From Terriglobia bacterium (GTDB lineage: Bacteria > Acidobacteriota > Terriglobia > UBA7540), in contig DASTAW010000021.1 of the NCBI GenBank assembly GCA_035712365.1, positions 86,032-150,031 on the forward strand: a stretch of DNA of 64,000 nt, written 5' to 3'. Both the position numbers and the translations under genes were made by a program. Below, one piece after another: positions 11,081 to 19,346 of the stretch (positions within the stretch are counted from its first letter, which is position 1; every line of letters starts with the position of its first letter). The notes beneath the pieces were generated by a model, which made no database searches, was not told where the DNA came from, and worked only from the letters and a program-made list of their open reading frames with translations.

Positions 11081-11908
11081 TCAATCCTTGATTGCAACGG
11101 GAGGGTTATTCATCAGAGTAATGAATGCGGGGTATTTGCTGATCTTCTGGAAATCGGGGTCGTCAAGAATGCGTTTCCGGTCCGTGAAACCCTCTTCCAT
11201 GGCGTGCTCGAGATAGCGGACCGCCTCGACGGGGTTGCCCATCGAGGCGAAGATTTTGGCAAGGTAGAAATAGTATTTGGCGTCAACATGCCGGGTCTCA
11301 ATTGCTGTACCTGCGCCCGCGCTCCTTGTCAGAACGTCAGGATCAAGTTGGATCGCCGTCCGGTACTCACTCGAGGCTTCCTGGTATTTCTTGCGGGCGA
11401 AATAGGCGGTCCCCAGGTTCAAGTGAAAGGAAGGCCCCTCCGGCTTCAGCTTGATGGCCCGGCGATAGTACTTGATGGACTTCTTCGCGCGCTTGTCCAG
11501 GTAATAAGTTGTGCCCAGGTTATTCCAGGCTTGCGCGAGTGTTTTGTCCATCCGAATTGCATTGTCATATGCCTTGCGGGCTTTTCCATAATCGAGCTTC
11601 TGCTGGAAGCAGATTCCCAGCTTGTTGTAGAGCAAAGCAACTTCTGCCTTGTCCTGTGGCGAATCCTTGTGGGAATTGATAGCTAGGGAATAGTGATCAA
11701 TGGCTGCGTCGTAGGTCTTCCGCGCCATGTAGAGGTCGCCCCATTCTTCTTCAGTAAGGTTGACGCCCTTTTCAGATGTCGGCCGTAAATTCCCGGATTG
11801 CTCTGACGGCCGGATGTGCTGGTCCTGCGCCCAGCCACTCGCAACGCCCAGCGCGACCAGGACCCCAATCAGGGCGCCCATTGTTCGAATCGAGTTCACC
11901 CGTGTCAT
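11081..11908 (-). CDS. Secreted TPR-repeat protein
   Basis: The 275-residue protein starts with a signal peptide (about residues 1-28, cleavage after SGWA), then four or five TPR motifs between about 60 and 245 (AWNNLGTTYYLDKRAKKSIK, SFHLNLGTAYFARKKYQEA). No enzymatic domain is visible. It lies between the class A PBP gene and the second TPR gene on the same strand. A role as an envelope assembly scaffold is plausible but inferred only from position. Confidence 0.8.
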   Translation of the reverse strand: MTRVNSIRTMGALIGVLVALGVASGWAQDQHIRPSEQSGNLRPTSEKGVNLTEEEWGDLYMARKTYDAAIDHYSLAINSHKDSPQDKAEVALLYNKLGICFQQKLDYGKARKAYDNAIRMDKTLAQAWNNLGTTYYLDKRAKKSIKYYRRAIKLKPEGPSFHLNLGTAYFARKKYQEASSEYRTAIQLDPDVLTRSAGAGTAIETRHVDAKYYFYLAKIFASMGNPVEAVRYLEHAMEEGFTDRKRILDDPDFQKISKYPAFITLMNNPPVAIKD

Positions 11909-11940
11909 GGTTCACCCTCCCGGCGCCGGGTGGCCACACC

Positions 11941-14574
11941 CTATTGCTGCGGCGTGCTGGTCGAAGGCTGTTTCGGTTGCTCTTTCGAATCTCCACTCTT
12001 GAAAATGGAAAAAAACCTGTGAAGGAGGCCGCCTTTTTTCTGCGTCTGGCGAGGCGATTGGCCGGAATTGTCCGCCTGCCCGGTCTGCTGATTCGGCGGT
12101 TGCGGAGGGACGGAGGGCGGCATGGACGGCCCTTGCGTCACGCCCTGTGCGGCCTGGGCCGCCGACTTGCTGTCCGGATGAAAAATCCGTCCCAGGATTC
12201 CGCCGATCCGTTCAATCGGGTTTTCGGAATGGGGCTCGGTCCCCTGAATAAAGAACTCGTCATGGACCTTGTCTGTAGAGTTTGAGGCTATAAGCTGGCC
12301 CTGATCATTCACGGGGACGCTCACGATCCCCGGCGGTTCAGTGAAGGGCTGAACGTCGTCATAGTCCGGAAGCCTGGTGGCGTTTTTCATAAATGCCGTC
12401 CACACAGGTAGCGCCGAGGTAGCGCCCGACAGGTCTAATGCCTGGTCATTATCATAACCCACCCAGGCCACCGCCAAAAGATTTGACGTGAATCCCGCAA
12501 ACCAGCCGTCGCGGTAGGAATTCGAAGTGCCGGTCTTGCCCGCCGCCGGCAGCGCGAATCCTCGCGCCCGGACGCCCGCTCCGGTGCCTTCGTTGATCAC
12601 GCTTTCCATCAAACTGACCATCAAAAAGCTGATGCGGGGGTCCAGCACCTGACGCGAAACTTCCGGGACCCGATAAATCGCCTGGCCGTCGGCGCTGTTC
12701 ACCAGAAGGATTGATCGAGGCTGCTCATAGGCGCCGGAATTGGAAAAAATCGTGTATGACCCGGCCATCTCCAACGGTGTCACGTCATAGGCCCCGAGCG
12801 CAATGGCGGGTGTCGCTTTGATGTACTGGTTAATGCCTGCGGCCATCGCCAGGTCCCTGATCTTCTCGTAGCCGACCATCTCCGCCAGCCGCACCGTCGC
12901 CACATTCAAGGAATGGGTCAGGGCGTCCCGGACCGTAACCATACCCATATATTCATCCTTGTAGTTCCTGGGCTCGTAGACCTGGTCGCCGAACTGGAAC
13001 GTGGTCGGTTCATCCATCAACAGGGTGGTCGGAGTAACCAGTGGCTGAGAGCCATCGATGGCGGAGTTCAAGGCTGCGGCATAAACAAAAGGCTTGAACG
13101 ACGAGCCCGGCTGCCGATGTGCCAGCGCGTGGTCCAACTGGCTCTGGGCGTAGTTGCGCCCTCCCACCAGCGCCCGGATGGCTCCCGTGTGGGGATCAAG
13201 GACCACCAGTGTCGCCTGGGGCTCTTTGGGGCCGTTGGGCGGCTGCGGTGGAGGGTGGCGCATTCTGGAAATCCGCTTGTCAACCTCCTCCATGCCCGTA
13301 ACAACCGCTTCCGAGGCCAAGCGCTGTAAATCCGGATCGAGCGTGGTGTAGATCCGGTAACTTTGCGAAAGCAACTGCTGCTCGGAAAAATGGGAAAGAA
13401 GCTCATCCTGGACCATGTCCACGAAATAGGGGGCATGGTTGCCTCCCACGTTTTCAGGCGCCAGACCGAGCGGGGCCGCCGAAGCTTCCCGGGCCTGCGC
13501 CTTGCTGATGAAACCGCCCGAGGCCATCTCGTCCAGGACGTGATTGCGGCGCTCCGTCGCGCGCTTTTCATGCCGGTACGGGGAATAATAATTGGGGCCG
13601 CGGATGATGCCAGCCAGCAGCGCAGCTTCCGGGAGGGTCAGGGAAGAGACGTTCTTGTTGAAGTAGGCATTCGCCGCTTCTCCGAAACCGTAAATCGAAA
13701 AACTTCCGCTCTGCCCCAGGTAGATCTCGTTGGCGTAAAAATCGAAAATCTGTTCTTTGCCAAGTCTGTGTTCGAGCAGCATGGCGAGGAAAATTTCCTG
13801 CAGCTTGCGGCGGATGGTCCGCTGCGGCGTCAGGAAAAAATTCCGCGCCAATTGCATCGTCAGGGTACTGCCGCCTTCCGCCATCCGGCCTGCGCGCAGA
13901 TCGGCAACCGCAGCCGAAAACATACGGAGCAGGTTGATTCCGTGGTGCGTGAAAAAGGTGTGGTCCTCTGCCGCGACGACCGCATCGACCAGGTCTTTGG
14001 GAAGCTGCTGGTATCTTACGATCCGGCGTTTGGAGCGGTTGCTGCCGAAAAGCGTGGTGATGACTTCCGGCTCCAGCCAGTAATTCCGCAGCGGCGCGCC
14101 GCCCTGAAGGGGCGCAATCGAGGCCAGCCGCCCGCCCTTGAAAGTCAGTGTTGCAGGCTCCTCCTGCATTACCGGGCCATGAAAGAAAGATTCGGGGCCG
14201 GGCTTGACTACCAGGCGGCTGGCTCCCATTTCGTAGTTGCCGAAATGCGACTCTGCGGCGCCCGTGGTGTAACCCGCCCTTCGCAGCCTGGCCGCAAACC
14301 CTTCCGGAGTAGCGCGCTCGCCAACTTCCACCGGAGTGGGCGCAGCATACACCAGGGAAGCGTGGTTAAAAACGTCTCCGCTGAGCCGGGCGTCGATCAT
14401 GTGCGAGAAATGCACGTAAAAGTAGGTGTAAGCCAGCACGGCAACGAGCAACGCCAGCACTCCGCCGGCCAGCGCCAGCTTTTGCCACAGAAGCAGTCTC
14501 TGAAAATGGGATAGCCAGCCCTGCACTCGGGGCGGTAAGGACTTCCGGATTGATGACTTCGAGCGGCGGCTCAC
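11941..14574 (-). CDS. Class A penicillin-binding protein (PBP1-type)
   Basis: This bifunctional peptidoglycan synthase has 877 residues: one N-terminal membrane anchor (about 30-52), a UB2H-like region as in PBP1b, a GT51 glycosyltransferase domain with AAEDHTFFTHHG near 200 and GGSTLTMQLARNF shortly after, and a transpeptidase domain. The penicillin-binding motifs are present: SSFK near 491 (PGSSFKPF), SLN in THSLNVATV, and KTG near 690 (AGKTGTSNSYRDGWFAG). The last 100 residues are a Pro/Gln-rich tail, probably disordered. It begins 3 bases after the stop of the DUF4845-like gene. All catalytic motifs are intact, so it should be active. Confidence 0.95.
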   Translation of the reverse strand: MSRRSKSSIRKSLPPRVQGWLSHFQRLLLWQKLALAGGVLALLVAVLAYTYFYVHFSHMIDARLSGDVFNHASLVYAAPTPVEVGERATPEGFAARLRRAGYTTGAAESHFGNYEMGASRLVVKPGPESFFHGPVMQEEPATLTFKGGRLASIAPLQGGAPLRNYWLEPEVITTLFGSNRSKRRIVRYQQLPKDLVDAVVAAEDHTFFTHHGINLLRMFSAAVADLRAGRMAEGGSTLTMQLARNFFLTPQRTIRRKLQEIFLAMLLEHRLGKEQIFDFYANEIYLGQSGSFSIYGFGEAANAYFNKNVSSLTLPEAALLAGIIRGPNYYSPYRHEKRATERRNHVLDEMASGGFISKAQAREASAAPLGLAPENVGGNHAPYFVDMVQDELLSHFSEQQLLSQSYRIYTTLDPDLQRLASEAVVTGMEEVDKRISRMRHPPPQPPNGPKEPQATLVVLDPHTGAIRALVGGRNYAQSQLDHALAHRQPGSSFKPFVYAAALNSAIDGSQPLVTPTTLLMDEPTTFQFGDQVYEPRNYKDEYMGMVTVRDALTHSLNVATVRLAEMVGYEKIRDLAMAAGINQYIKATPAIALGAYDVTPLEMAGSYTIFSNSGAYEQPRSILLVNSADGQAIYRVPEVSRQVLDPRISFLMVSLMESVINEGTGAGVRARGFALPAAGKTGTSNSYRDGWFAGFTSNLLAVAWVGYDNDQALDLSGATSALPVWTAFMKNATRLPDYDDVQPFTEPPGIVSVPVNDQGQLIASNSTDKVHDEFFIQGTEPHSENPIERIGGILGRIFHPDSKSAAQAAQGVTQGPSMPPSVPPQPPNQQTGQADNSGQSPRQTQKKGGLLHRFFSIFKSGDSKEQPKQPSTSTPQQ

Positions 14575-14577
14575 GGG

Positions 14578-14799
14578 TTAGGTGTTGCTGTTCTTCGCCG
14601 ATGGGGTGAAATGGAGAGGGAGCGTGTAGATTCTCAGGTTGACGTCAACCTCATACCTGAGGTCAATCGTAATCGTTCGGCCGACTGAAACCTTTATGTC
14701 CTGACGTTCCATGGGCAGCCCCAGAGACTCGGCTCTTGAATAAATTTCCGCCTGAAAGTCCTCAGGCCACGGTTGTGGTTGGCGAACGGCGGCGTCCAT
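14578..14799 (-). CDS. DUF4845-like protein, probably missing its N-terminus
   Basis: The 73 residues resemble the C-terminal half of DUF4845-type proteins: an amphipathic helix with RAESLGLPMERQDIKV, then VGRTITIDLRYEVDVNLRIY and a final PLHFTPSAKN strand. Members normally begin with a transmembrane helix, which is absent. Repeat copy C (14809-14913) lies immediately upstream, and the same frame stays open through much of it until a TGA. The repeat may therefore have replaced the original 5' end. Alternatively this is a naturally short variant. The ATG at 14799 has no obvious ribosome-binding site. The stop lies 3 bases before the PBP gene. Confidence 0.5.
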   Translation of the reverse strand: MDAAVRQPQPWPEDFQAEIYSRAESLGLPMERQDIKVSVGRTITIDLRYEVDVNLRIYTLPLHFTPSAKNSNT

Positions 14800-14808
14800 G
14801 GCCGAGTC

Positions 14809-14913
14809 GTTTGTAGCGCCGCCGTCCCGGCGGCAATTTTGAGGCCCAGTCGCGCCTGGCGGGACCGGCGCTACGAAAGTCCGTCACTCAATTATGCAAT
14901 CCTCATTAATTCC
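14809..14913. repeat. Palindromic repeat family I, copy C (overlaps the end of proS)
   Basis: The core reads TTTGTAGCGCCGCCGTCCCG then GCGGCAATTTT, and on the other side GGCGGGACCGGCGCTACGAAA. The AT-rich arm follows (CCGTCACTCAATTATGCAAT, CCTCATTAATT). The arm's terminal TTAATT contains the stop codon of proS (14906-14908). On its other side the repeat abuts the DUF4845-like fragment. Confidence 0.8.
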
Positions 14914-16606
14914 GGCCCTCTAAGCGTTCCCGCAGCGCGACCGCCAACGAGTCAAGGTTAGCATCGTGAACCCGCTTTGTCGAGCGATCATAGATTTCGC
15001 CCAGGCCAAGGGCAAGCTTTTTCTTGCCCAGCGTGATGCGGTGCGGCACGCCAATCAGGTCGGCGTCCTTGAATTTAACCCCCGGTCTTTCTTCCCGGTC
15101 ATCAAATAGAACGTCCAAGCCAAGCCCCTGCAATTGCTTGTAGATATTTTCCGCGCCTGCTCTCACGCCCGGGTCGTCCATGTTGGCGGCGGTCAAAATA
15201 ACGTCAAACGGAGCAATGGCCCGCGGCAGGAACAATCCATCCACGTCGTGGTTCTGTTCCGCAGCAGCGGCGAGGATGCGCTCGACGCCGATGCCGTATG
15301 ACCCCATGACCAGCGGAACTTCCTTGCCGTTCGCGTCCAACACCGTGGCGTGCAGGGTCTCCGAATAGCGGCGTCCGAGCTTGAAAACGTGCCCGAGTTC
15401 GATTGCCTTGGTCAGCCGCAGTGGTTTGCCGCATTGAATACAAAGGTCCCCAGCCTGGACCGCGCGCAGATCTGCATACTCGGCGGCAAAGTCTCGGCCC
15501 GGCACGACGTTTTTCAGGTGCGTGTCGTCCCGGTTCGCCCCAGTGATCAAACCGCGGCGCGACTCAAGTGCAAGGTCTGCCACAATCCTGGCGCCCTTAA
15601 TTCCCACCGGCCCCAGCGACCCCAGGTTGGCTCCGTGCAGTTCAAACGCTTCCCCTGGCGTGGCAGGGCGGAACACCGAAGTGCCCAGCACCGAAGCCAG
15701 CTTGGTTTCGCTCAGCGTGTGATCGCCGCGCAGCAATAGAACCATAGGTTTACTCTCGACAACGTAAACCAAAGTCTTAATCATCCGCGAGGCCGGCTCG
15801 CCCGTAAACTTGACCAGATCATCAATTGTTTTCTGTCCCGGAGTCGGGAAAGACTCCATAGCCATATCACCCGCAGGATCTTCGACGGGAACGGCGCGCC
15901 CTTCGGCCTTCTCGAGGTTGGCAGCGTAGCCGCAATCACTTTGTGCAATCCAGTCTTCGCCCGACTCGGCCGGCGCGGTGAATTCGCTGGAAACTTTGCC
16001 ACCCATCATTCCGGAATAGGCGTCCACATGCAAATATCGCAGGCCGCTGCGCCTGAAAATGCGGTGATAAGCATCCACATGCTTGTCGTAACTCGCATCC
16101 AGGCCCGCTTCGTCGAGGTCAAATGAATAGGAATCTTTCATCATGAACTGACGCAAACGCAACAGGCCGGACTTGGGCCTCGGCTCGTCCCTGAATTTTT
16201 CCTGAATCTGGTACCAGATTTGCGGTAGTTGCTTGTACGATCGCAGCTCGCTTCGCGCAATGTTCGTCATTTCTTCTTCGTGGGTCACGCCAAGACACAT
16301 GTCGTGGAGGTTCCGGTCCTTGAATTTGAACATCACGTCCACGGAGTCCCAGCGGCCGGATTCCTTCCAGAGCTCTGCCGGGTTGAGCGCGGGCAGATAG
16401 AATTCCTGTGCCCCGATCCGGTTCATCTCCTCGCGAATGATCCGCTTGATTTTGAGAAAGGACCGCTGGGCCAGGTACAGATGCGCGTACACTCCCGCCG
16501 CAACCTGGCGGATGTAGCCCGCCCGCAACAGGAGTTGATGGCCCACGGCTTCGGCCTCAGCCGGAACTTCACGAAGCGTTGGGATGAAAACCTGACTCCA
16601 GCGCAT
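14906..16606 (-). CDS. proS: Prolyl-tRNA synthetase (bacterial type)
   Basis: This class II synthetase charges tRNA-Pro. The 566-residue product shows the N-terminal class II core (GVYAHLYLAQRSFLKI, LPALNPAELWKESGRW, VTHEEEMTNIAR), motif 2 with FRDEPRPKSGLLRLRQF, an inserted YbaK-like editing domain (about 220-385), and the C-terminal anticodon-binding domain (about 460-566). The ATG at 16606 is preceded by GAAAGG. A frame-start 15 codons earlier would add residues unlike the conserved MRWSQVF opening. The last residues end at a TAA that lies inside repeat copy C, so the extreme C-terminus may have been reshaped by that insertion. Confidence 0.95.
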   Translation of the reverse strand: MRWSQVFIPTLREVPAEAEAVGHQLLLRAGYIRQVAAGVYAHLYLAQRSFLKIKRIIREEMNRIGAQEFYLPALNPAELWKESGRWDSVDVMFKFKDRNLHDMCLGVTHEEEMTNIARSELRSYKQLPQIWYQIQEKFRDEPRPKSGLLRLRQFMMKDSYSFDLDEAGLDASYDKHVDAYHRIFRRSGLRYLHVDAYSGMMGGKVSSEFTAPAESGEDWIAQSDCGYAANLEKAEGRAVPVEDPAGDMAMESFPTPGQKTIDDLVKFTGEPASRMIKTLVYVVESKPMVLLLRGDHTLSETKLASVLGTSVFRPATPGEAFELHGANLGSLGPVGIKGARIVADLALESRRGLITGANRDDTHLKNVVPGRDFAAEYADLRAVQAGDLCIQCGKPLRLTKAIELGHVFKLGRRYSETLHATVLDANGKEVPLVMGSYGIGVERILAAAAEQNHDVDGLFLPRAIAPFDVILTAANMDDPGVRAGAENIYKQLQGLGLDVLFDDREERPGVKFKDADLIGVPHRITLGKKKLALGLGEIYDRSTKRVHDANLDSLAVALRERLEGRN

Positions 16607-16955
16607 GGTTGCAGCCTTTCTTGCCTTCAGTTTCTGAGGACCCCGGTCCACTCCGAATCAAGTCTGCCGGTTGACAATCCGTCATTGTTGTGGAAACCTG
16701 CCTGTAATGTCAAGAAAAGCAAGGGCCGGCTTGCGGCGGTCAAGGTGAGGACCGCCCGGACGGATTAGCGCGCCGCGCGGCGGCGGGCGTCGGCCGCGTT
16801 CGCCTCACAGATGGCGGAGGGGATCCCTCATCAGCCTTGTTGGAGGGCCTTGATTCGCCGGGACTGTGGGAGAATGTCAGGTTGGGCCGGCGGCGGGGTT
16901 TCGCGGGGCGCCAGCGGACCCTCTCCGGACTCTGGTAAAGCGTGCCAGGCATGCT
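16607..16955. other. Intergenic divergent promoter region (proS / antiporter)
   Basis: About 350 bases between the divergent proS and antiporter genes. It must hold both promoters, but I could not pick out convincing -35/-10 pairs. The open minus-strand frame crossing it is antisense to the antiporter and has no protein-like features. No repeat is visible. Confidence 0.5.
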
Positions 16956-18221
16956 ATGAGCACCACACTCTTGTTTGCGTTGCTGGGAGCACTGACCGCG
17001 CTTGCCTTCGTGGCCCGCCAGCTTTTCCGGCGCACCCGCGTCCCTGACGTCATTGTGCTGATGGTGACGGGCGTGCTCCTGGGTCCGATCCTGGGCCTGG
17101 TAAAGGGAAGCCAGTTCGAACCTATCACCTACACGCTCGGCACGCTGGCCTTTATCCTTATTCTTTTTGAGGGCGGCCTCGAGCTCGACCTGCGTACGGT
17201 GCTCCGCCACTTTCCCGGCGGGCTGCTGCTTTCGTTTCTGGCATATGTCTTCAGCCTGGCCGCCATAGCCCTGGTGATGCGCTGGAGCATGCACATTCCC
17301 GCCAGGACCGCCCTGATTGTCGGCGCCGTGCTGGGATGCACCAGCAGTTCCATTACTCTGCCGGTTTTGCAACAAATTGAAACCAGCACGCCGGGGCGCG
17401 TCATCATGACGCTCGACGCGTCCCTCAGCGATACGTTTGCGATCCTCACGGTGGGCGTCCTGATCGATCTCGGACACAGCAAGGAATTGATTGCGGCGCG
17501 TTTTTTGGGCCAATTCCTTTACGTCGCATTCATATCCTTTTTGCTTGCCATCGTCATGGCCGTCGCGTGGTCATATCTTCTGCCGAAAGTCTCGGACCGC
17601 CGCTTCAGGAACCCGCTGACGCTCGCAGTGGTGCTTCTGCTCTATTCCGCGGCAGAGCAAGTCGGGGTCAGCGGATTGATCACCGTCTTCTTTTTTGGGA
17701 TTTTCCTCGCCAACGTCCGGCGGGGCCAACTGGACGTCATCAGGGACTCACTGGGGCTTAAATTCGCCGGTGAGGAGCACCATGCGCAGTTGCTCACCTT
17801 CCACGCCGAGCTGTCGTTTCTGGTCAGGACTTTCTTCTTTGTCCTTCTGGGCGCCGTCGTCGAGTTGAGAGCGCTGCTCTACTACCTGCCCCAGGTGCTG
17901 GGAGTGCTGGGCGCCGTGATCCTTGCGCGCGCGCTGGCGGTGAAGGCCAGCAGTTGGTCCTGGAACGGTCTGCGCGCCCCGGAGCGCGAACTGATTCTCT
18001 GGATCATGCCGCGCGGCCTGATCACTGTCGTCCTCGCCCTTGAGGTTGTCCAGGTCCGCGGCAGCACCTTCAATTTTCTACCCGCTTTGGCCTTTGCCAC
18101 CATCCTGGCGACCAATCTGATGGTGATCATCGGAAGCGTTCGCGCTTCCCGCATCCCTTCAAACTCAGACTCGTTCGAGACCCAAGCCAAAAGCGAACAC
18201 TCGTCCGTTATCGCGACCTGA
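16956..18221 (+). CDS. CPA2-family cation/proton antiporter (KefB-like membrane domain)
   Basis: The 421-residue protein is almost entirely membrane-embedded, with about 12 predicted segments. Family motifs are VPDVIVLMVTGVLLGP near residue 28, LGTLAFILILFEGGLELDL near 55-75, and CTSSSITLPVL with a later DASLSDTFAIL that should lie in the ion pathway. It lacks the C-terminal TrkA/RCK NAD-binding domain of KefB/KefC, so ligand gating of that kind is absent. The ion (Na+ or K+) cannot be told from sequence. The ATG at 16956 is used because the 30 upstream codons are not protein-like. It is transcribed alone. Confidence 0.87.
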   Translation: MSTTLLFALLGALTALAFVARQLFRRTRVPDVIVLMVTGVLLGPILGLVKGSQFEPITYTLGTLAFILILFEGGLELDLRTVLRHFPGGLLLSFLAYVFSLAAIALVMRWSMHIPARTALIVGAVLGCTSSSITLPVLQQIETSTPGRVIMTLDASLSDTFAILTVGVLIDLGHSKELIAARFLGQFLYVAFISFLLAIVMAVAWSYLLPKVSDRRFRNPLTLAVVLLLYSAAEQVGVSGLITVFFFGIFLANVRRGQLDVIRDSLGLKFAGEEHHAQLLTFHAELSFLVRTFFFVLLGAVVELRALLYYLPQVLGVLGAVILARALAVKASSWSWNGLRAPERELILWIMPRGLITVVLALEVVQVRGSTFNFLPALAFATILATNLMVIIGSVRASRIPSNSDSFETQAKSEHSSVIAT

Positions 18222-18301
18222 CATCCCTCAGCCTGGCGCGCCCTTTCGTCAATGGCGGGCAGGAATGCAAGGCCAGGCGCTCGCCAGCACGGCATGCGCG
18301 A

Positions 18302-18331
18302 TTGAGGGGCAGTTCAGCATTGTGCTAAAAT
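18302..18331 (+). promoter_or_regulatory. Candidate sigma-70-type promoter of mqnD
   Basis: TTGAGG (18302-18307) and TAAAAT (18326-18331) are separated by 18 bases and lie about 35 bases before the mqnD start. The match is 4/6 and 5/6 to consensus. Found by eye only. Confidence 0.45.
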
Positions 18332-18365
18332 CGCTGTTTCTGTTTATCGCCAAAGCGACACAAGG

Positions 18366-19250
18366 GTGATGATGCCCCAGAATTCTGCCGAACAAAGCCC
18401 CAGGATGACTGCTTCGACCGTCGATCTCCGCCTGGCCCACAGCCCGGATTCCGATGACGCTTTCATGTTTTACGCGCTGGCGACGAAGAAGATCGCCACC
18501 GGCAACATGGACTTCGCGCACGTGCTCGAAGACATCGAGACCCTCAACCGGAAAGCCCGGGAGGAAATTTACGACATCACGGCGGTCTCATTTCACGCCT
18601 ACGCGGAACTGGCAGACCGTTACATCCTGATGTCTTCGGGCGCCAGCTTCGGAGACGGCTACGGGCCCATCATCGTCACCCGCGCCACCCTCCAGGGAGA
18701 AAGCCTGAAAGGCAAACGCATTGCAATCCCGGGCAGGAAGACGACGGCATATCTGGCGCTCTGCCTCTACGAACCCGATTTCGAGCCCGTCGAGACGCGC
18801 TTTGACGAGATTCTGGACAAGGTGATCAAAGGAGACGCGGAAGCCGGCGTCGTTATCCATGAGGGCCAGTTAACTTACGGAAGTTTCGGACTTGCCCGGA
18901 AGGTTGATCTGGGAGTCTGGTGGAAGAATGAAACGGGATTGCCGCTGCCGCTGGGCGGAAACGTCATCCGGCGCGCGCTGGGTCCGGAAGTCATCCGCCG
19001 GGCGGATGAATTGCTTCACGAAAGCATCGCCTATGGCCTCGAACATCGGGACGAAGCGCTGGAATACGCATTGAACTTTGCCCGGGGACTCGACCGCGCA
19101 ACGGCTGAACACTTTATTTCAATGTACGTCAACCAATGGACACTCGATTACGGCGAACAGGGCCGGCGGGCCGTGCAAACCTTACTCGACCGCGGCTTCC
19201 AGGCCGGCGTCATCCCTCAGGCTGTCAAAGCGGAGTTCGTGGGGCAGTGA
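18366..19250 (+). CDS. mqnD: 1,4-dihydroxy-6-naphthoate synthase (MqnD, futalosine pathway)
   Basis: MqnD converts cyclic dehypoxanthinyl futalosine to 1,4-dihydroxy-6-naphthoate in the futalosine route to menaquinone. The 294-residue protein has the periplasmic-binding-protein fold typical of MqnA/MqnD: AHSPDSDDAFMFYAL near residue 24, ITAVSFHAYAEL near 72, and VVIHEGQLTYG near 162, which contains the conserved histidine. It has no signal peptide, unlike transport-binding proteins of similar fold. The frame begins GTG-ATG-ATG behind AAGGG, so any of the first three codons may be used. No other mqn gene is in the window, so the pathway must be completed elsewhere. Confidence 0.88.
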   Translation: MMMPQNSAEQSPRMTASTVDLRLAHSPDSDDAFMFYALATKKIATGNMDFAHVLEDIETLNRKAREEIYDITAVSFHAYAELADRYILMSSGASFGDGYGPIIVTRATLQGESLKGKRIAIPGRKTTAYLALCLYEPDFEPVETRFDEILDKVIKGDAEAGVVIHEGQLTYGSFGLARKVDLGVWWKNETGLPLPLGGNVIRRALGPEVIRRADELLHESIAYGLEHRDEALEYALNFARGLDRATAEHFISMYVNQWTLDYGEQGRRAVQTLLDRGFQAGVIPQAVKAEFVGQ

Positions 19251-19346
19251 TCCGCCCTCCGTTCATCGGATAGGCAGAGTGCGGTCCTGTCCGGTTGCGC
19301 CGATAACCTGACGAACTCTTCAGCAGTTTGATTTCCCTGCTCCGAC

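Noticed and set aside
16740..17513. Minus-strand frame across the antiporter start
   Set aside because: It is polar and low in hydrophobic residues, and the plus strand encodes a clear membrane protein here.
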